Shown: one piece after another, positions 36,893 through 50,002 of the stretch
How positions within the stretch are numbered: the stretch's first letter is position 1
How the letters are laid out: each line of letters begins with the position of its first letter
Origin: [Pseudomonas] carboxydohydrogena
GTDB lineage: Bacteria > Pseudomonadota > Alphaproteobacteria > Rhizobiales > Xanthobacteraceae
DNA length: 64,000 nucleotides
Direction: 5' to 3'
NCBI RefSeq assembly: GCF_029030725.1
Contig: NZ_CP113162.1
Span: forward strand, 742,501-806,500
Translations under genes and position numbers: made by a program
The notes under the pieces: model-generated
Database searches by the model: none
What the model saw: the letters and a program-made list of their open reading frames with translations, nothing else
Told to the model about the DNA's origin: nothing

Positions 36893-38464
36893 ATGCGATT
36901 CTGGAGGCGATACATCCGGCGCGAAAGCGCGGTGCTGGCGGCGTTCGCGGTCGCGGGCCTCCTGGCGTTCGGCATGGCCCAGCCTGCCTCCGCGCAACTG
37001 TTCGATTTCGGGTTCGGCAACCGCAGGCCGGTGCCTCCGCGCGGCGTGCCTCAGGGCGGCGGCGGGTTCTTCCCCTCGTTCCGCGACGGCTTCTTCGGCG
37101 ACCGGCCGCAGCAGGCTCAGCCGCAACAGCCGCGCGTGGATTATTCGCGCCCGCCCGCGCCGGACAAGCGCGACACGCCCGCCGAGCAGAACGTGCTGGT
37201 GATCGGCGACGCGATGGCCGACTGGCTCGCCTACGGCCTCGAGGATGCGCTCGCCGAGACGCCGGAGCTTGGCGTCATCCGCAAAGCCAAGACGGTGTCC
37301 GGCCTGATCCGCTACCAGCCCAAGGGCGAGCCGTCGGACTGGGCGGCGGCCGCGAAGGAGATTCTCGCCAGCGAGCATCCCGACGTGATCGTGGTGATGC
37401 TCGGCCTGCACGACCGCATTCCGATCCACGAGAAGGTCGAGAAGACCGAGAAGGACAAGAAGAAGGGCAAGAAAGGCGCGAAGGAGAAGGACGACAAATC
37501 GGATCAGAACAAGGCCGACGCGAACAAGCCGGGCGAGGGCGAAGCCGCGCCGCCGGATACGGCCAACTCCGACGACGAGGAAGACGCGGCCCCCCCAGAG
37601 AAGACCGCGCCCGCCGCCAACGGCATCGCCAATTTCCGCGATCCGCGCTGGGTCGAGCTTTACAACCGGAAGATCGAGGAATTGATCGGCATCCTGAAAG
37701 CCAGGGGCGTGCCGGTGCTGTGGGTCGGCCTGCCGGCCATACGCGGCACCAAGTCGACCTCCGACATGCTGTTCCTCGATGCGTTGTATCGCGACGCCGC
37801 CGGCAAGGCGGGCATCACCTATGTCGATGTCTGGGACGGCTTCGTCGATGACGGGGGACGCTATTTGCAGCAGGGCCCGGACTTCGAGGGCCAGATCCGC
37901 CGCCTGCGTTCCTATGATGGCGTGTTCTTCACCAAGGCGGGCGCGCGCAAGCTCGCCCATTACACCGAGCGCGAGATTCGCCGCGTGCTGGCCGCGCGCT
38001 CCTCGCCGCTGTCGCTGCCGAGCGAAGCGCCGGACAACAGCGTCAACGTCAAGCCGGGCGTGGCCGGTCCGCGTCCGATGGCGGGGCCGGTGGTGCCGCT
38101 GGTGGCGCCGTCCGTCAGCGCGGACCAGTTGCTCGGCGGTGCGGGCTCGCGGCCCGCGGCGGTCGATGCGTTGGCTGCGCGCACGCTGGTGAAGGGCGAA
38201 CCACTCTCGCCGCCGGCCGGGCGCGCCGATGATTTCAGTTGGCCGCGCCAGGAGATCGGCCGGCTCGAAGCGCCGCCGACGCCGCCGGGCAAGGACGCCA
38301 TCGCCACGCTCGATGGCGACAAGCCCGCCGCGCCGAAGCCGAAGCGGCGCGCGCCGCCGGCGACGTCGAGCAACGGCTTCTTCGATCCCGGCCGGATGCT
38401 GCCGCAGCGGCAGCGTCCGATCGCGCCCTCGGCCGCGAGCTCCGGATTCTTTTTCTTCCGCTAA
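36893..38464 (+). CDS. DUF459 family exported SGNH-like protein
   Basis: A 523-residue protein with a signal peptide (ending PASA), Gly/Pro/Gln-rich linker, then a DUF459 SGNH-type domain: NVLVIGDAMADWLAYGL, VIVVMLGLHDR and SYDGVFFTKAGARKLAHY. The domain is split by an insert of about 45 residues (about 180-225) that begins almost pure Lys and turns to Asp/Glu. The C-terminus is long and Pro/Ala-rich, ending FFFFR. Family members in rhizobia may act on cell-surface polymers. The usual catalytic Ser is replaced by Asp in GDAM, so hydrolase activity is doubtful. Confidence 0.82.
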   Translation: MRFWRRYIRRESAVLAAFAVAGLLAFGMAQPASAQLFDFGFGNRRPVPPRGVPQGGGGFFPSFRDGFFGDRPQQAQPQQPRVDYSRPPAPDKRDTPAEQNVLVIGDAMADWLAYGLEDALAETPELGVIRKAKTVSGLIRYQPKGEPSDWAAAAKEILASEHPDVIVVMLGLHDRIPIHEKVEKTEKDKKKGKKGAKEKDDKSDQNKADANKPGEGEAAPPDTANSDDEEDAAPPEKTAPAANGIANFRDPRWVELYNRKIEELIGILKARGVPVLWVGLPAIRGTKSTSDMLFLDALYRDAAGKAGITYVDVWDGFVDDGGRYLQQGPDFEGQIRRLRSYDGVFFTKAGARKLAHYTEREIRRVLAARSSPLSLPSEAPDNSVNVKPGVAGPRPMAGPVVPLVAPSVSADQLLGGAGSRPAAVDALAARTLVKGEPLSPPAGRADDFSWPRQEIGRLEAPPTPPGKDAIATLDGDKPAAPKPKRRAPPATSSNGFFDPGRMLPQRQRPIAPSAASSGFFFFR

Positions 38465-38653
38465 AAATATATCGCTTTTCGACGGAACTTGCGGGTGACT
38501 GCGCGAAGGGCATTGACGGACAGGCGTATTTCAACTTGTGCCTTGTTTCCGGCATGTTTTTCACATTTTCGCCGCGCGATTGAAAATATCGTTTCCGGAA
38601 CGCCCGCTCTCCTTGCCGGTTAACCTGCGTCAATCGATCAAGGGAGACAGGTC

Positions 38654-39040
38654 ATGAAGATGAAGACAATGCTCGCGGTCACGGCTCTGGTGTTGGCGCC
38701 TGCCTTGGCTCAAGCGCAGGACGTGGTTCGCGACAGCGCGCGCGGCGGCGCGGAAGCGGGTGGCGCGGTGCTCGGCGCGCCGGGCGCGATTGTCGGCGGC
38801 ACGGTCGGCGCCGCCGTCGGAACCGCCGTGGCGATCCCGGATGCCGTGATCACCTCGGTGCGCGGCGAGCGCGTGCCGTCGGTCGTGGTGCATGAGCGGA
38901 TCGCGGTGGGCGAGCCGCTGCCGGAGATGGTGGTGCTGCATGAGGTGCCGCGTTATCGCGAGTATCGCTATGCCGTGGTCAACGACCAGCGCGTGATCGT
39001 CGATCCGCGCACCCGCCGGATCATTCGCGTCATCGAGTAA
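38654..39040 (+). CDS. DUF1236 family exported protein
   Basis: A 128-residue secreted protein: signal peptide ending ALAQA, a Gly/Ala-rich middle (GAPGAIVGGTVGAAVGTAVA, resembling glycine-zipper segments) and a C-terminal DUF1236 domain (about 80-128) with YRYAVVNDQRVIVDPRTRRII. AGGGAGA precedes ATG and a strong terminator follows. The function of DUF1236 is unknown; it is common in this bacterial family. Confidence 0.88.
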   Translation: MKMKTMLAVTALVLAPALAQAQDVVRDSARGGAEAGGAVLGAPGAIVGGTVGAAVGTAVAIPDAVITSVRGERVPSVVVHERIAVGEPLPEMVVLHEVPRYREYRYAVVNDQRVIVDPRTRRIIRVIE

Positions 39041-39068
39041 GCCTGCGGTTGCGTAACCGGACGCAAGC

Positions 39069-39104
39069 AAAAACCCCGCCGTTTGCACGGCGGGGTTTTT
39101 GTTG
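39069..39104. terminator. Bidirectional terminator between the DUF1236 gene and gltD
   Basis: AAAAACCCCGCCG and CGGCGGGGTTTTT pair perfectly around TTTGCA, a 13-bp stem with A-run and T-run, serving two convergent genes. Confidence 0.95.
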
Positions 39105-39122
39105 TGAGTATGTGATTGGGGC

Positions 39123-40580
39123 TTAACGCGGCAGCGTGGTCGATCCCATCAAATGCTGGTCGATCGAGGCGGCGCACTGGCGGCCTTCGCGGATCGCCCA
39201 CACCACGAGCGATTGGCCACGGCGCATGTCGCCCGAGGCGAACACTTTCGCCACCGAGGTCTTGTAGTCGCTGGTCGCGGCGCGGACGTTGCCGCGCTGA
39301 TCGAGATCGACGCCGAGCGACTTCAAAAGCCCCTCGTGCACCGGATGCACGAAACCCATCGCCAGCAGCACGAGGTCGGCGGGGAGCTCGAATTCGGTGC
39401 CGGGCACCGGCTGGAATTTGGCATCGACATGGATGCCGTGCAGCTTCGCCACCTTGCCGTTCTCGCCGGAGAATTTCTGCGTCATCACGGCGTAGTCGCG
39501 CACGGCGCCTTCCGCCTGGCTCGACGAGATGCGCAGCTTCAATGGCCAGTAAGGCCAGACCAGCGGCTTGTTCTCGCGCGCGGGCGGCTCGGGCAGGATT
39601 TCAAGCTGCGTCACCGACGCAGCACCTTGACGCACCGAGGTGCCGATGCAGTCCGAGCCGGTGTCGCCGCCGCCGATGACGATGACATGCTTGCCGGTGG
39701 CGAGGATTTCGCTCACGCCGTCGAGCGGCTCCTTGCCGACGCGGCGGTTCTGCTGCGGCAGGAAATCCATCGCATAGTGGATGCCGGCGAGATCGCGGCC
39801 GGGCACCGGCAGGTCGCGCGGAGCTTCGGCGCCGCCGGTCAGCGCGATGGCGTCATAGGTCTTGAGCAGTTCCTTCGGATCGATCGCGCCGGGCGAGGAG
39901 CCGCCCACCGCCTTGCCGTAGTGAAACACCACGCCTTCCGCCTCCATCTGCTTGATGCGGCGGTCGATGGTCCACTTCTCCATCTTGAAGTCGGGAATGC
40001 CGTAGCGGAGAAGACCGCCCGCCTTGGCGTGCTTCTCGAACACATGCACCTCGTGGCCGGCACGTGCGAGTTGCTGCGCGCAGGCGAGGCCGGCCGGGCC
40101 GGAGCCGACCACGGCGACCTTCTTGCCGGTTTTCTCGGCGGCGATTTCCGGCGGCAGCCAGCCGTTGTCCCATGCGCGCTCGACGATGGCGTGCTCGATG
40201 CTCTTGATGGTGACGGGGCTGTCGAAAATGTTCAGCGTGCAGGATGCCTCGCAGGGCGCGGGGCAGATGCGGCCGGTGAATTCGGGGAAGTTGTTGGTCG
40301 AGTGCAGGTTGCGCGCGGCCTCCTGCCAGTTGCCCTTGTAGACGAGATCGTTCCAGTCCGGGATCTGGTTGTTGACCGGACAGCCGGGCGTGCCGGGCGC
40401 GACAGAACCGGTGCCATGGCAAAACGGCACGCCGCAGTTCATGCAGCGCGCGGCCTGATCGCGTAGTTCTTTATCCGACAGCGGAACGACGAATTCGTTG
40501 AAATTCTTCACACGCTCCGCGACCGGCGCATAGCTGCGGTCGTGACGCTCGAATTCGAGAAACCCTGTGATCTTACCCAT
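39123..40580 (-). CDS. gltD: Glutamate synthase small (beta) subunit
   Basis: A 485-residue NADPH-oxidising flavoprotein passing electrons to the large subunit. N-terminal Cys clusters ([21 protein letters not shown]) hold [4Fe-4S] centres, [19 protein letters not shown] binds FAD and [15 protein letters not shown] binds NADPH. I start at MGKITGF; seven more residues upstream are possible. It is downstream of gltB on the same strand, separated by a palindromic repeat. Confidence 0.96.
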   Translation of the reverse strand: MGKITGFLEFERHDRSYAPVAERVKNFNEFVVPLSDKELRDQAARCMNCGVPFCHGTGSVAPGTPGCPVNNQIPDWNDLVYKGNWQEAARNLHSTNNFPEFTGRICPAPCEASCTLNIFDSPVTIKSIEHAIVERAWDNGWLPPEIAAEKTGKKVAVVGSGPAGLACAQQLARAGHEVHVFEKHAKAGGLLRYGIPDFKMEKWTIDRRIKQMEAEGVVFHYGKAVGGSSPGAIDPKELLKTYDAIALTGGAEAPRDLPVPGRDLAGIHYAMDFLPQQNRRVGKEPLDGVSEILATGKHVIVIGGGDTGSDCIGTSVRQGAASVTQLEILPEPPARENKPLVWPYWPLKLRISSSQAEGAVRDYAVMTQKFSGENGKVAKLHGIHVDAKFQPVPGTEFELPADLVLLAMGFVHPVHEGLLKSLGVDLDQRGNVRAATSDYKTSVAKVFASGDMRRGQSLVVWAIREGRQCAASIDQHLMGSTTLPR

Positions 40581-40611
40581 GGTAACCTGACGCCCCTGCA
40601 TCCCGTTTCGT

Positions 40612-40715
40612 CGTCATCCTGAGGTGCGAGCCGTTTTCGGCGAGCCTCGAAGGATGAATATCGTGTTCCGTCCCCCTTCGAGGCCCTCGCTACGCTTGGG
40701 CACCTCAGGGTGACG
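40612..40715. repeat. 104-bp palindromic repeat between gltB and gltD
   Basis: CGTCATCCTGAGGTG (40612-40626) and CACCTCAGGGTGACG (40701-40715) are 15-bp inverted ends with one wobble mismatch. Inner segments CCTCGAAGGATGA and CCTTCGAGG also pair. I recognise the CCTGAGGTGC...GCACCTCAGG pattern as a widely scattered intergenic repeat in Bradyrhizobiaceae. In the operon mRNA it would fold into a long hairpin and may tune gltB against gltD. Confidence 0.85.
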
Positions 40716-40726
40716 GAATTTTCAGT

Positions 40727-45496
<4,770 letters not shown>

Positions 45497-45985
45497 CCTG
45501 TGCCTCAAACCCTTTCGGGGCGTTCCTTGCTCATCAGTCAGGCGCACCCGGGGCGTTCGCGGTTGCTCGGGCCACCATGAGCCGAGGCCCTGAGCCGGAG
45601 CTCCGAGCCGAGAAACCGCCCGCCAGCAGACGAGCCTTGTGTCAAAAGTGCTGGCTCGCGGGCGCTTGTCGGCGCGAGCGAGCGGTCTTTGCGGGCAGGA
45701 GCCGGACTGCGGACCCGTCATCCTGCCTGAAATCCCGGCAAAATATGGGACAGTATTACTGTCCTACCTGCCAGATTGCCAAACTTTTTTCTATCACACA
45801 AGCACAACGGAGTCCCCGGCGGGATGCATGACTCACAACCGGAGTTGTCGCCTCATCTGCCCGGTGCCGTTGGCCGCAAAGAATCTCGTTCCGGCCCAAG
45901 CGCGGCCCATTCCTCGCCGGAATCCCCGGCAAGATAGATCCCGAACCTGAGGTGTTCAGGGCTGTGGATGACGAGGAGGCGGTCG
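45497..45985. other. Divergent intergenic region upstream of gltB
   Basis: Nearly 490 bases with no convincing gene. It should contain the gltB promoter and that of the divergent exported protein. The most striking element is the 17-bp palindrome at 45748-45764. No Ntr-type -24/-12 promoter with correct spacing was found. Confidence 0.5.
45748..45764. promoter_or_regulatory. Perfect 17-bp palindrome upstream of gltB
   Basis: GGACAGTA-T-TACTGTCC: two 8-bp arms around a single T, in the region between divergent genes, about 250 bases from gltB ATG and 220 from the other gene. The shape suggests a dimeric repressor or activator site. The regulator is unknown. Confidence 0.6.
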
Positions 45986-46786
45986 ATGAAGCTGTTCGCT
46001 TCGATTTGCGCGGGAACGGTGATGGCGGCGGGCGCCGCCACCGTGCCTGCGCGCGCTCAGGTCATTCAAATGGTGCAGGCCAGGATTATTCAGGTCGCCG
46101 ACGTCCTGAGAAGCGATGATGGCGGATATGGCCGCGGCGCGTATGCCGGGCCGCCGGAGCCGGTGCCGATGGGAGACGACTCCGTTATTCTCGCTCCCGA
46201 GGAAATTCCGGGAATCCTGCGCCAGCAGGGCTTTTCCCAACTCGGCCCGGTGTTCCGGCGCGGCTGGGTCTACACCGTCGCGGTGCTGAACCAGAACGGC
46301 GACGATGGACGCCTGATCGTGGACGCGCGCACCGGCGAGCCGATCCGCTTCATCCCTGCGATGCGGATGGATTCGCGGCTGCGCGACGAACTCGACCGCA
46401 TGTATGGGCCGCCGGGTCCGCCGCCCGCACGGTTCGCGCGCGATCCTCGCGATTCCTATGGCGCGGTGCCGCCGCGCGGAGAATATCCGCCACGCACGGC
46501 AAGCCATGACGCGCCGGTTGCCTCGCCGCATCATGCCGCATCGCTCAAGCGCGCGGCGAAGACGATCGCGAAGACGGCTCCGAAGCCCGCTCCGGCGAGC
46601 GTCGCGGCGGTACCAGCCACACCGCCGGCAGCACCGGCCGCGGCGCAGACGGCGCAATTGTCCGGCGCGGCCCCCAAGGATATGCCCAAGCCTGAGGCGA
46701 AGGTTGAGGCCAAACCCACGCCCGCCGCGGACACGATCGAGCTGAAGCCGACCGAACCGATGCCGCCGGTGCAGCCGATGGATTGA
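45986..46786 (+). CDS. Exported protein with Ala/Pro-rich tail, unknown
   Basis: A 266-residue protein with a signal peptide ending PARAQ. A compact domain (about 25-130: EEIPGILRQQGFSQLGPVFRRGWVY, VAVLNQNGDDGRLIVDARTGEPIRF) resembles the PepSY-like folds seen in bradyrhizobial periplasmic proteins. The rest is a long Ala/Pro/Lys-rich disordered tail. AGGAGG lies just before ATG 45986. No family is assigned. Confidence 0.75.
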   Translation: MKLFASICAGTVMAAGAATVPARAQVIQMVQARIIQVADVLRSDDGGYGRGAYAGPPEPVPMGDDSVILAPEEIPGILRQQGFSQLGPVFRRGWVYTVAVLNQNGDDGRLIVDARTGEPIRFIPAMRMDSRLRDELDRMYGPPGPPPARFARDPRDSYGAVPPRGEYPPRTASHDAPVASPHHAASLKRAAKTIAKTAPKPAPASVAAVPATPPAAPAAAQTAQLSGAAPKDMPKPEAKVEAKPTPAADTIELKPTEPMPPVQPMD

Positions 46787-46792
46787 AGCATC

Positions 46793-46826
46793 AAAAAGGG
46801 CGACCGATAGACCGGCCGCCCTTTTT
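46793..46826. terminator. Bidirectional terminator
   Basis: AAAAAGGGCG pairs with CGCCCTTTTT across a short spacer, lying between two convergent genes. Confidence 0.88.
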
Positions 46827-46829
46827 GCT

Positions 46830-47288
46830 TCAGGGCTTCCAGAAGCCCGCCTGCTGTTTCGTCGCGATATTCAGCCTGTTCCAGACATTGATGCTGGCGA
46901 TGGTGAGAAGCAGGGAGACGATATCGGTCTCGTTGTAATGGCGTATCAGTTCGTCCCAGATTTTGTCGGGAACGGGATCGGCCCTGTCGCTGAGCCGCGT
47001 CATGGCCTCGGTGAGGGTGAGTGCTGCGCGTTCGGCGGCCGTGAAGTAGGGCGTGTCGCGCCAAGCGGCGACGGCAAAGAGCCGCTCATCGGTTTCGCCG
47101 GCCTTCTTCGCGATCCGCCAGTGCCCGTCGATGCAGACGCTGCATCCATTGATCTGGCTGGCGCGCAGGCACATCAGTTCATGGAATGTCGCGGGGATAT
47201 TGCCTTTCTTCGCCGATTCATTCAGGGCGCCGAGCGCCTTCATGGCGTCGGGATTGAGCAGGGCCGGATTGTTCATGCGTGCTTGCAT
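46830..47288 (-). CDS. Carboxymuconolactone decarboxylase family protein (AhpD-like)
   Basis: A 152-residue all-helical protein with C49-x2-C52-x3-H56 (GCSVCIDGHW), the peroxidase-type redox site of AhpD-like CMD proteins, so peroxide or alkylhydroperoxide reduction is more likely than ring cleavage. It is encoded divergently from an ECF41-type sigma factor. CMD proteins are among the usual partners of ECF41, and a matching promoter points at this gene. Confidence 0.9.
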   Translation of the reverse strand: MQARMNNPALLNPDAMKALGALNESAKKGNIPATFHELMCLRASQINGCSVCIDGHWRIAKKAGETDERLFAVAAWRDTPYFTAAERAALTLTEAMTRLSDRADPVPDKIWDELIRHYNETDIVSLLLTIASINVWNRLNIATKQQAGFWKP

Positions 47289-47332
47289 CGGAAATCTCCT
47301 TCAGGCTGGTTGGACGCTGCGGTTCCCGCCGA

Positions 47333-47359
47333 TGTCACATTCGGCCGGATCGGTTCGTC
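47333..47359 (+). promoter_or_regulatory. ECF41-type promoter towards the sigma factor gene
   Basis: TGTCACA at 47333-47339, exactly 16 bases, then CGTC at 47356-47359. This equals the promoter consensus I know for ECF41 sigma factors. It lies 37 bases before the sigma ATG, implying self-activation. Confidence 0.82.
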
Positions 47360-47367
47360 AGAGGGGT

Positions 47368-47394
47368 GACGAGGCAGGCTGCGGAGATGTGACC
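47368..47394 (-). promoter_or_regulatory. ECF41-type promoter towards the CMD gene
   Basis: On the minus strand GGTCACA (47394-47388), exactly 16 bases, then CGTC (47371-47368). Six of seven -35 bases match the consensus and spacing is identical to the opposite promoter. The -35 element overlaps the ribosome-site region of the sigma gene. Confidence 0.8.
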
Positions 47395-47395
47395 G

Positions 47396-48271
47396 ATGAG
47401 CGAACAAAATTTTTTGGCAGAGAGGTTCGAGGCGAACCGCGCGCATTTGCGGGCCGTCGCTTACCGGATGCTGGGCTCGCGCAGCGCGGCGGAGGACGCG
47501 GTTCAGGAAGCCTGGCTGCGTCTCAACCGCGCCGGCACCGACGAGATCAAAAACCTCGGCGGCTGGCTGACGACCGTGGTGGCGCGGATCTGTCTCGACA
47601 TGCTGCGCGTGCGGAAATCGCGGCGTGAGGAGCAACTGGGACCGCATGTCCCGGAACCCGCCGCCGATAATGAAAACGGCGAAGAGGAGATCGCGGATTC
47701 GGTCGGTGCCGCGTTGCTGATTGTGCTCGACACTCTCACGCCCGCCGAACGGCTGGCCTTCGTGCTGCATGACATGTTCGCGGTGCCGTTCGAGGAGATC
47801 GCGCCGATCGTCGGCCGTCAGCCTGCCGCCGCGCGGCAACTGGCGAGCCGCGCCCGCCGCCGGGTGCAGGGCGCTTCAGTAAAATCCGATGTCGGGACGC
47901 CCGAGGCCGACCTCAGCCGCCAGCGCGTGATCGTTGATGCATTCCTTGCGGCCTCCAGGAACGGTGACTTTGAGGCGCTGCTGGCGGTGCTCGGTCCGGA
48001 GGTCGTGTTCAGGTCGGATGCGGTGGCGGCGAAAATGGGCGGCGCGGTCGAATTGCGCGGCGCGGAGGCGGTGGCCAACACCTTCAAGGGGCGTGCGCAG
48101 GCGGCGCAGCCCGCGATGGTCGATGGCGCGATGGCGATCGCGGTGGTGTTCGGCGGGCGGCTGCGGATCGTGCTGGAGCTTCGCTTCGCGGGAGAGCGGA
48201 TCGCGGGCATTCAGGCCGTCGCCGACCCGGATCGCATCAAGGGGTTCGACGTCGCGATCCTCAACACATGA
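47396..48271 (+). CDS. ECF41-type RNA polymerase sigma factor with fused SnoaL-like domain
   Basis: A 291-residue sigma factor. Sigma-2 (about 8-75, AYRMLGSRSAAEDAVQEAWLRL) and sigma-4 (about 105-160, LTPAERLAFVLHDMFAVPFEEIA) are followed by a C-terminal SnoaL-like domain (about 175-291), which in ECF41 replaces an anti-sigma factor and controls activity. VPEP in the interdomain linker and DPDRIKG near the end correspond to the family's WLPEP and NPDKL motifs in altered form. Its own promoter and that of the divergent CMD gene match the ECF41 consensus. Confidence 0.93.
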   Translation: MSEQNFLAERFEANRAHLRAVAYRMLGSRSAAEDAVQEAWLRLNRAGTDEIKNLGGWLTTVVARICLDMLRVRKSRREEQLGPHVPEPAADNENGEEEIADSVGAALLIVLDTLTPAERLAFVLHDMFAVPFEEIAPIVGRQPAAARQLASRARRRVQGASVKSDVGTPEADLSRQRVIVDAFLAASRNGDFEALLAVLGPEVVFRSDAVAAKMGGAVELRGAEAVANTFKGRAQAAQPAMVDGAMAIAVVFGGRLRIVLELRFAGERIAGIQAVADPDRIKGFDVAILNT

Positions 48272-48272
48272 A

Positions 48273-48300
48273 AAACGCCCCGGGGCACCGGGGCGTTTCT
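48273..48300 (+). terminator. Terminator of the sigma factor gene
   Basis: AAACGCCCCGG and CCGGGGCGTTT pair perfectly around GGCA immediately after the stop codon. Confidence 0.9.
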
Positions 48301-48326
48301 TGTTCAGAGCAAGATGACGGCTGTCT

Positions 48327-48794
48327 TTAAGCCGCCTGCTTGCCGTCCGTTCCGACGGGTTTCGGCGCGGCGCTGCCGGTCGTGATCGGAATCTGGCGCG
48401 GCTTGGCGGCTTCCGGGATCTCGCGGACGAGATCGACATGAAGCAAACCGTTCTCGAGCGAGGCGTTCTTCACCTGCACGAAATCGGCAAGCTGGAAGCT
48501 GCGCTCGAAGGCGCGCGAGGCGATGCCGCGATACAGCACTTCGTTCTGGCTGTTCTCGTTCGCGACCTTCTCGCCCTTGATCGTCAGCGTGTTTTCCTTC
48601 GCGACGATGGAGATTTCATTCTGCGAGAAGCCGGAGACGGCGACCGTAATCCGGAAGTCGTTCTCGCCGGTCCGCTCGATGTTGTAGGGCGGATAGCCGT
48701 TGCCGCCGTCGCCAGCCGCCTGGTCGAGCAGCGAGAACAGACGGTCGAAACCGACGGTGGAACGATAGAAGGGGGTGAGATCGAAAGTACGCAT
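48327..48794 (-). CDS. Small heat-shock protein Hsp20
   Basis: A 155-residue ATP-independent chaperone of the class A rhizobial/IbpA type. The alpha-crystallin domain spans about 35-130 (YNIERTGENDFRITVAVSGF to LENGLLHVDLVREIPE), and the start MRTFDLTPFYRSTVGFDRLF matches the IbpA family. GGAGGA lies before ATG but is masked in a hairpin (see leader). An RpoH-type promoter lies upstream. Confidence 0.95.
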   Translation of the reverse strand: MRTFDLTPFYRSTVGFDRLFSLLDQAAGDGGNGYPPYNIERTGENDFRITVAVSGFSQNEISIVAKENTLTIKGEKVANENSQNEVLYRGIASRAFERSFQLADFVQVKNASLENGLLHVDLVREIPEAAKPRQIPITTGSAAPKPVGTDGKQAA

Positions 48795-48962
48795 GTTAGT
48801 CCTCCATTGAGCGACCGGCGCGTATGACACGAGAGGGAGTCCGGCTATCGGCCGGGAGGTTCGTCTCGCAAGCACAACGCGCGGCTCTTTTTTCCAAAGA
48901 GCAGACAACCCGCCGGATTGGCCGGGTTTTCGTTCTGCGTGCAGCCTTAACTGGCCTGCACG
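48795..48962 (-). promoter_or_regulatory. ROSE-type RNA thermometer in the hsp20 leader
   Basis: In the mRNA, UCGCUC (from plus-strand 48814-48809) folds over the AAUG loop onto GAGGA (48804-48800), which is the Shine-Dalgarno site. One G in UCGCU is bulged, the exact feature of ROSE elements (U-Y-G-C-U opposite AGGA). A second hairpin CCGGC-CGATA-GCCGG lies upstream. The leader is about 165 nt. At low temperature translation would be blocked, and melting would free it. Confidence 0.82.
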
Positions 48963-48968
48963 AAGCTG

Positions 48969-48996
48969 ATATGGAGATGTCCCCGGGACGTTCAAG
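48969..48996 (-). promoter_or_regulatory. RpoH (sigma-32) promoter of hsp20
   Basis: CTTGAA (48996-48991), 14 bases, CTCCATAT (48976-48969): full -35 and seven of eight -10 bases of the heat-shock sigma consensus, correctly placed before the thermometer leader. Confidence 0.82.
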
Positions 48997-49057
48997 AGGG
49001 TGCGGCACCCTTGCGAATGTCTGTATTTTCCCGCCATCGCCTGTCTTCGGCACCCGC

Positions 49058-50002
49058 ATGACACTCGTTTCCATTCCCGCCAATCCGGTCCCGGACGATG
49101 TTGTTTCCGGAGCCATCAAGTCCCGCGATGGCGTGGAGCTGCGCTTCGCGCGCTGGGCGCCGCCAGCCGGGCGCAAGGGCACGGTCTGCGTCTTCACCGG
49201 GCGCGGCGAGTGCATCGAGAAATATTTCGAGACGGTGCGCGATCTGCGCGCGCGCGGCTTCGCGGTGGCGATGATCGACTGGCGCGGGCAGGGGCACTCG
49301 GCGCGGCAGTTGAGCGATTATCGCAAGGGCTACGTCCGCAATTTCAGGGACTACGAAGCCGACGTCGCCGCCTTCGTGCAGCAGGTGGTGATGCCGGACT
49401 GTCCGCCGCCTTATTACGCGCTGGCACATTCAATGGGCGGCGCGATCCTGTTGCGGGTGCTGCATGGCGGCTCGCGCTGGTTCGACCGCATTGTGATGAC
49501 CGCGCCGATGATCGATCTGCCGGGCCGCACGACCGGCTGGCCGATCCGCACTTTGATCCGCACCATGCGCTTCGCCGGGATGGGTGGAAACTACATTCCG
49601 GGCGGCAGCAACAGGCTGGTCGGCACCGGGCCGTTCGCGGAGAATCCGGTGACGAGCGATCCGGTTCGCTACGCGCGCAATGCTTCCATTCTGGAGGAAG
49701 ACCCGACGCTCGGCATCGCCTCGCCAACGGTCGGCTGGACCGATGCCGCGTTCCGCACCATCCTCGGATTCCGCGCGACGACCTATCCCTCGCGCATCCG
49801 CCAGCCTTTACTGTTACTGGCGGCGGGCCACGACACCGTGGTGTCCACGGCGGCGATCGAGGAATTCGCCTATCATCTGCGCACCGGATCGCATCTCGTC
49901 ATCGCGGGCGCGAAACACGAAATCTTGCAGGAGCAGGACCGCTACCGCGCCCAGTTCTGGGCGGCATTCGACGCCTTCGTGCCCGGCACGTCTTCGTTCT
50001 AG
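49058..50002 (+). CDS. Alpha/beta hydrolase, lysophospholipase (PldB) type
   Basis: A 314-residue serine hydrolase. The nucleophile is Ser125 in AHSMGG; the oxyanion strand is VCVFTGRGECIEKY, and the acid and His come from LAAGHDTVVS and GAKHEIL near the end. DWRGQGHSAR is the Hydrolase_4/monoglyceride-lipase signature. It likely releases fatty acids from lysolipids or monoglycerides. I choose ATG 49058 (MTLVSIP); upstream codons overlap the hsp20 promoter. Its end overlaps the convergent TauE-like gene by four bases. Confidence 0.88.
   Translation: MTLVSIPANPVPDDVVSGAIKSRDGVELRFARWAPPAGRKGTVCVFTGRGECIEKYFETVRDLRARGFAVAMIDWRGQGHSARQLSDYRKGYVRNFRDYEADVAAFVQQVVMPDCPPPYYALAHSMGGAILLRVLHGGSRWFDRIVMTAPMIDLPGRTTGWPIRTLIRTMRFAGMGGNYIPGGSNRLVGTGPFAENPVTSDPVRYARNASILEEDPTLGIASPTVGWTDAAFRTILGFRATTYPSRIRQPLLLLAAGHDTVVSTAAIEEFAYHLRTGSHLVIAGAKHEILQEQDRYRAQFWAAFDAFVPGTSSF

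Noticed and set aside
45760-45790. Sigma-54 promoter for gltB on the minus strand
   Set aside because: TTGGCAATCTGGCA looks similar, but the GG-N10-GC spacing required is not met.
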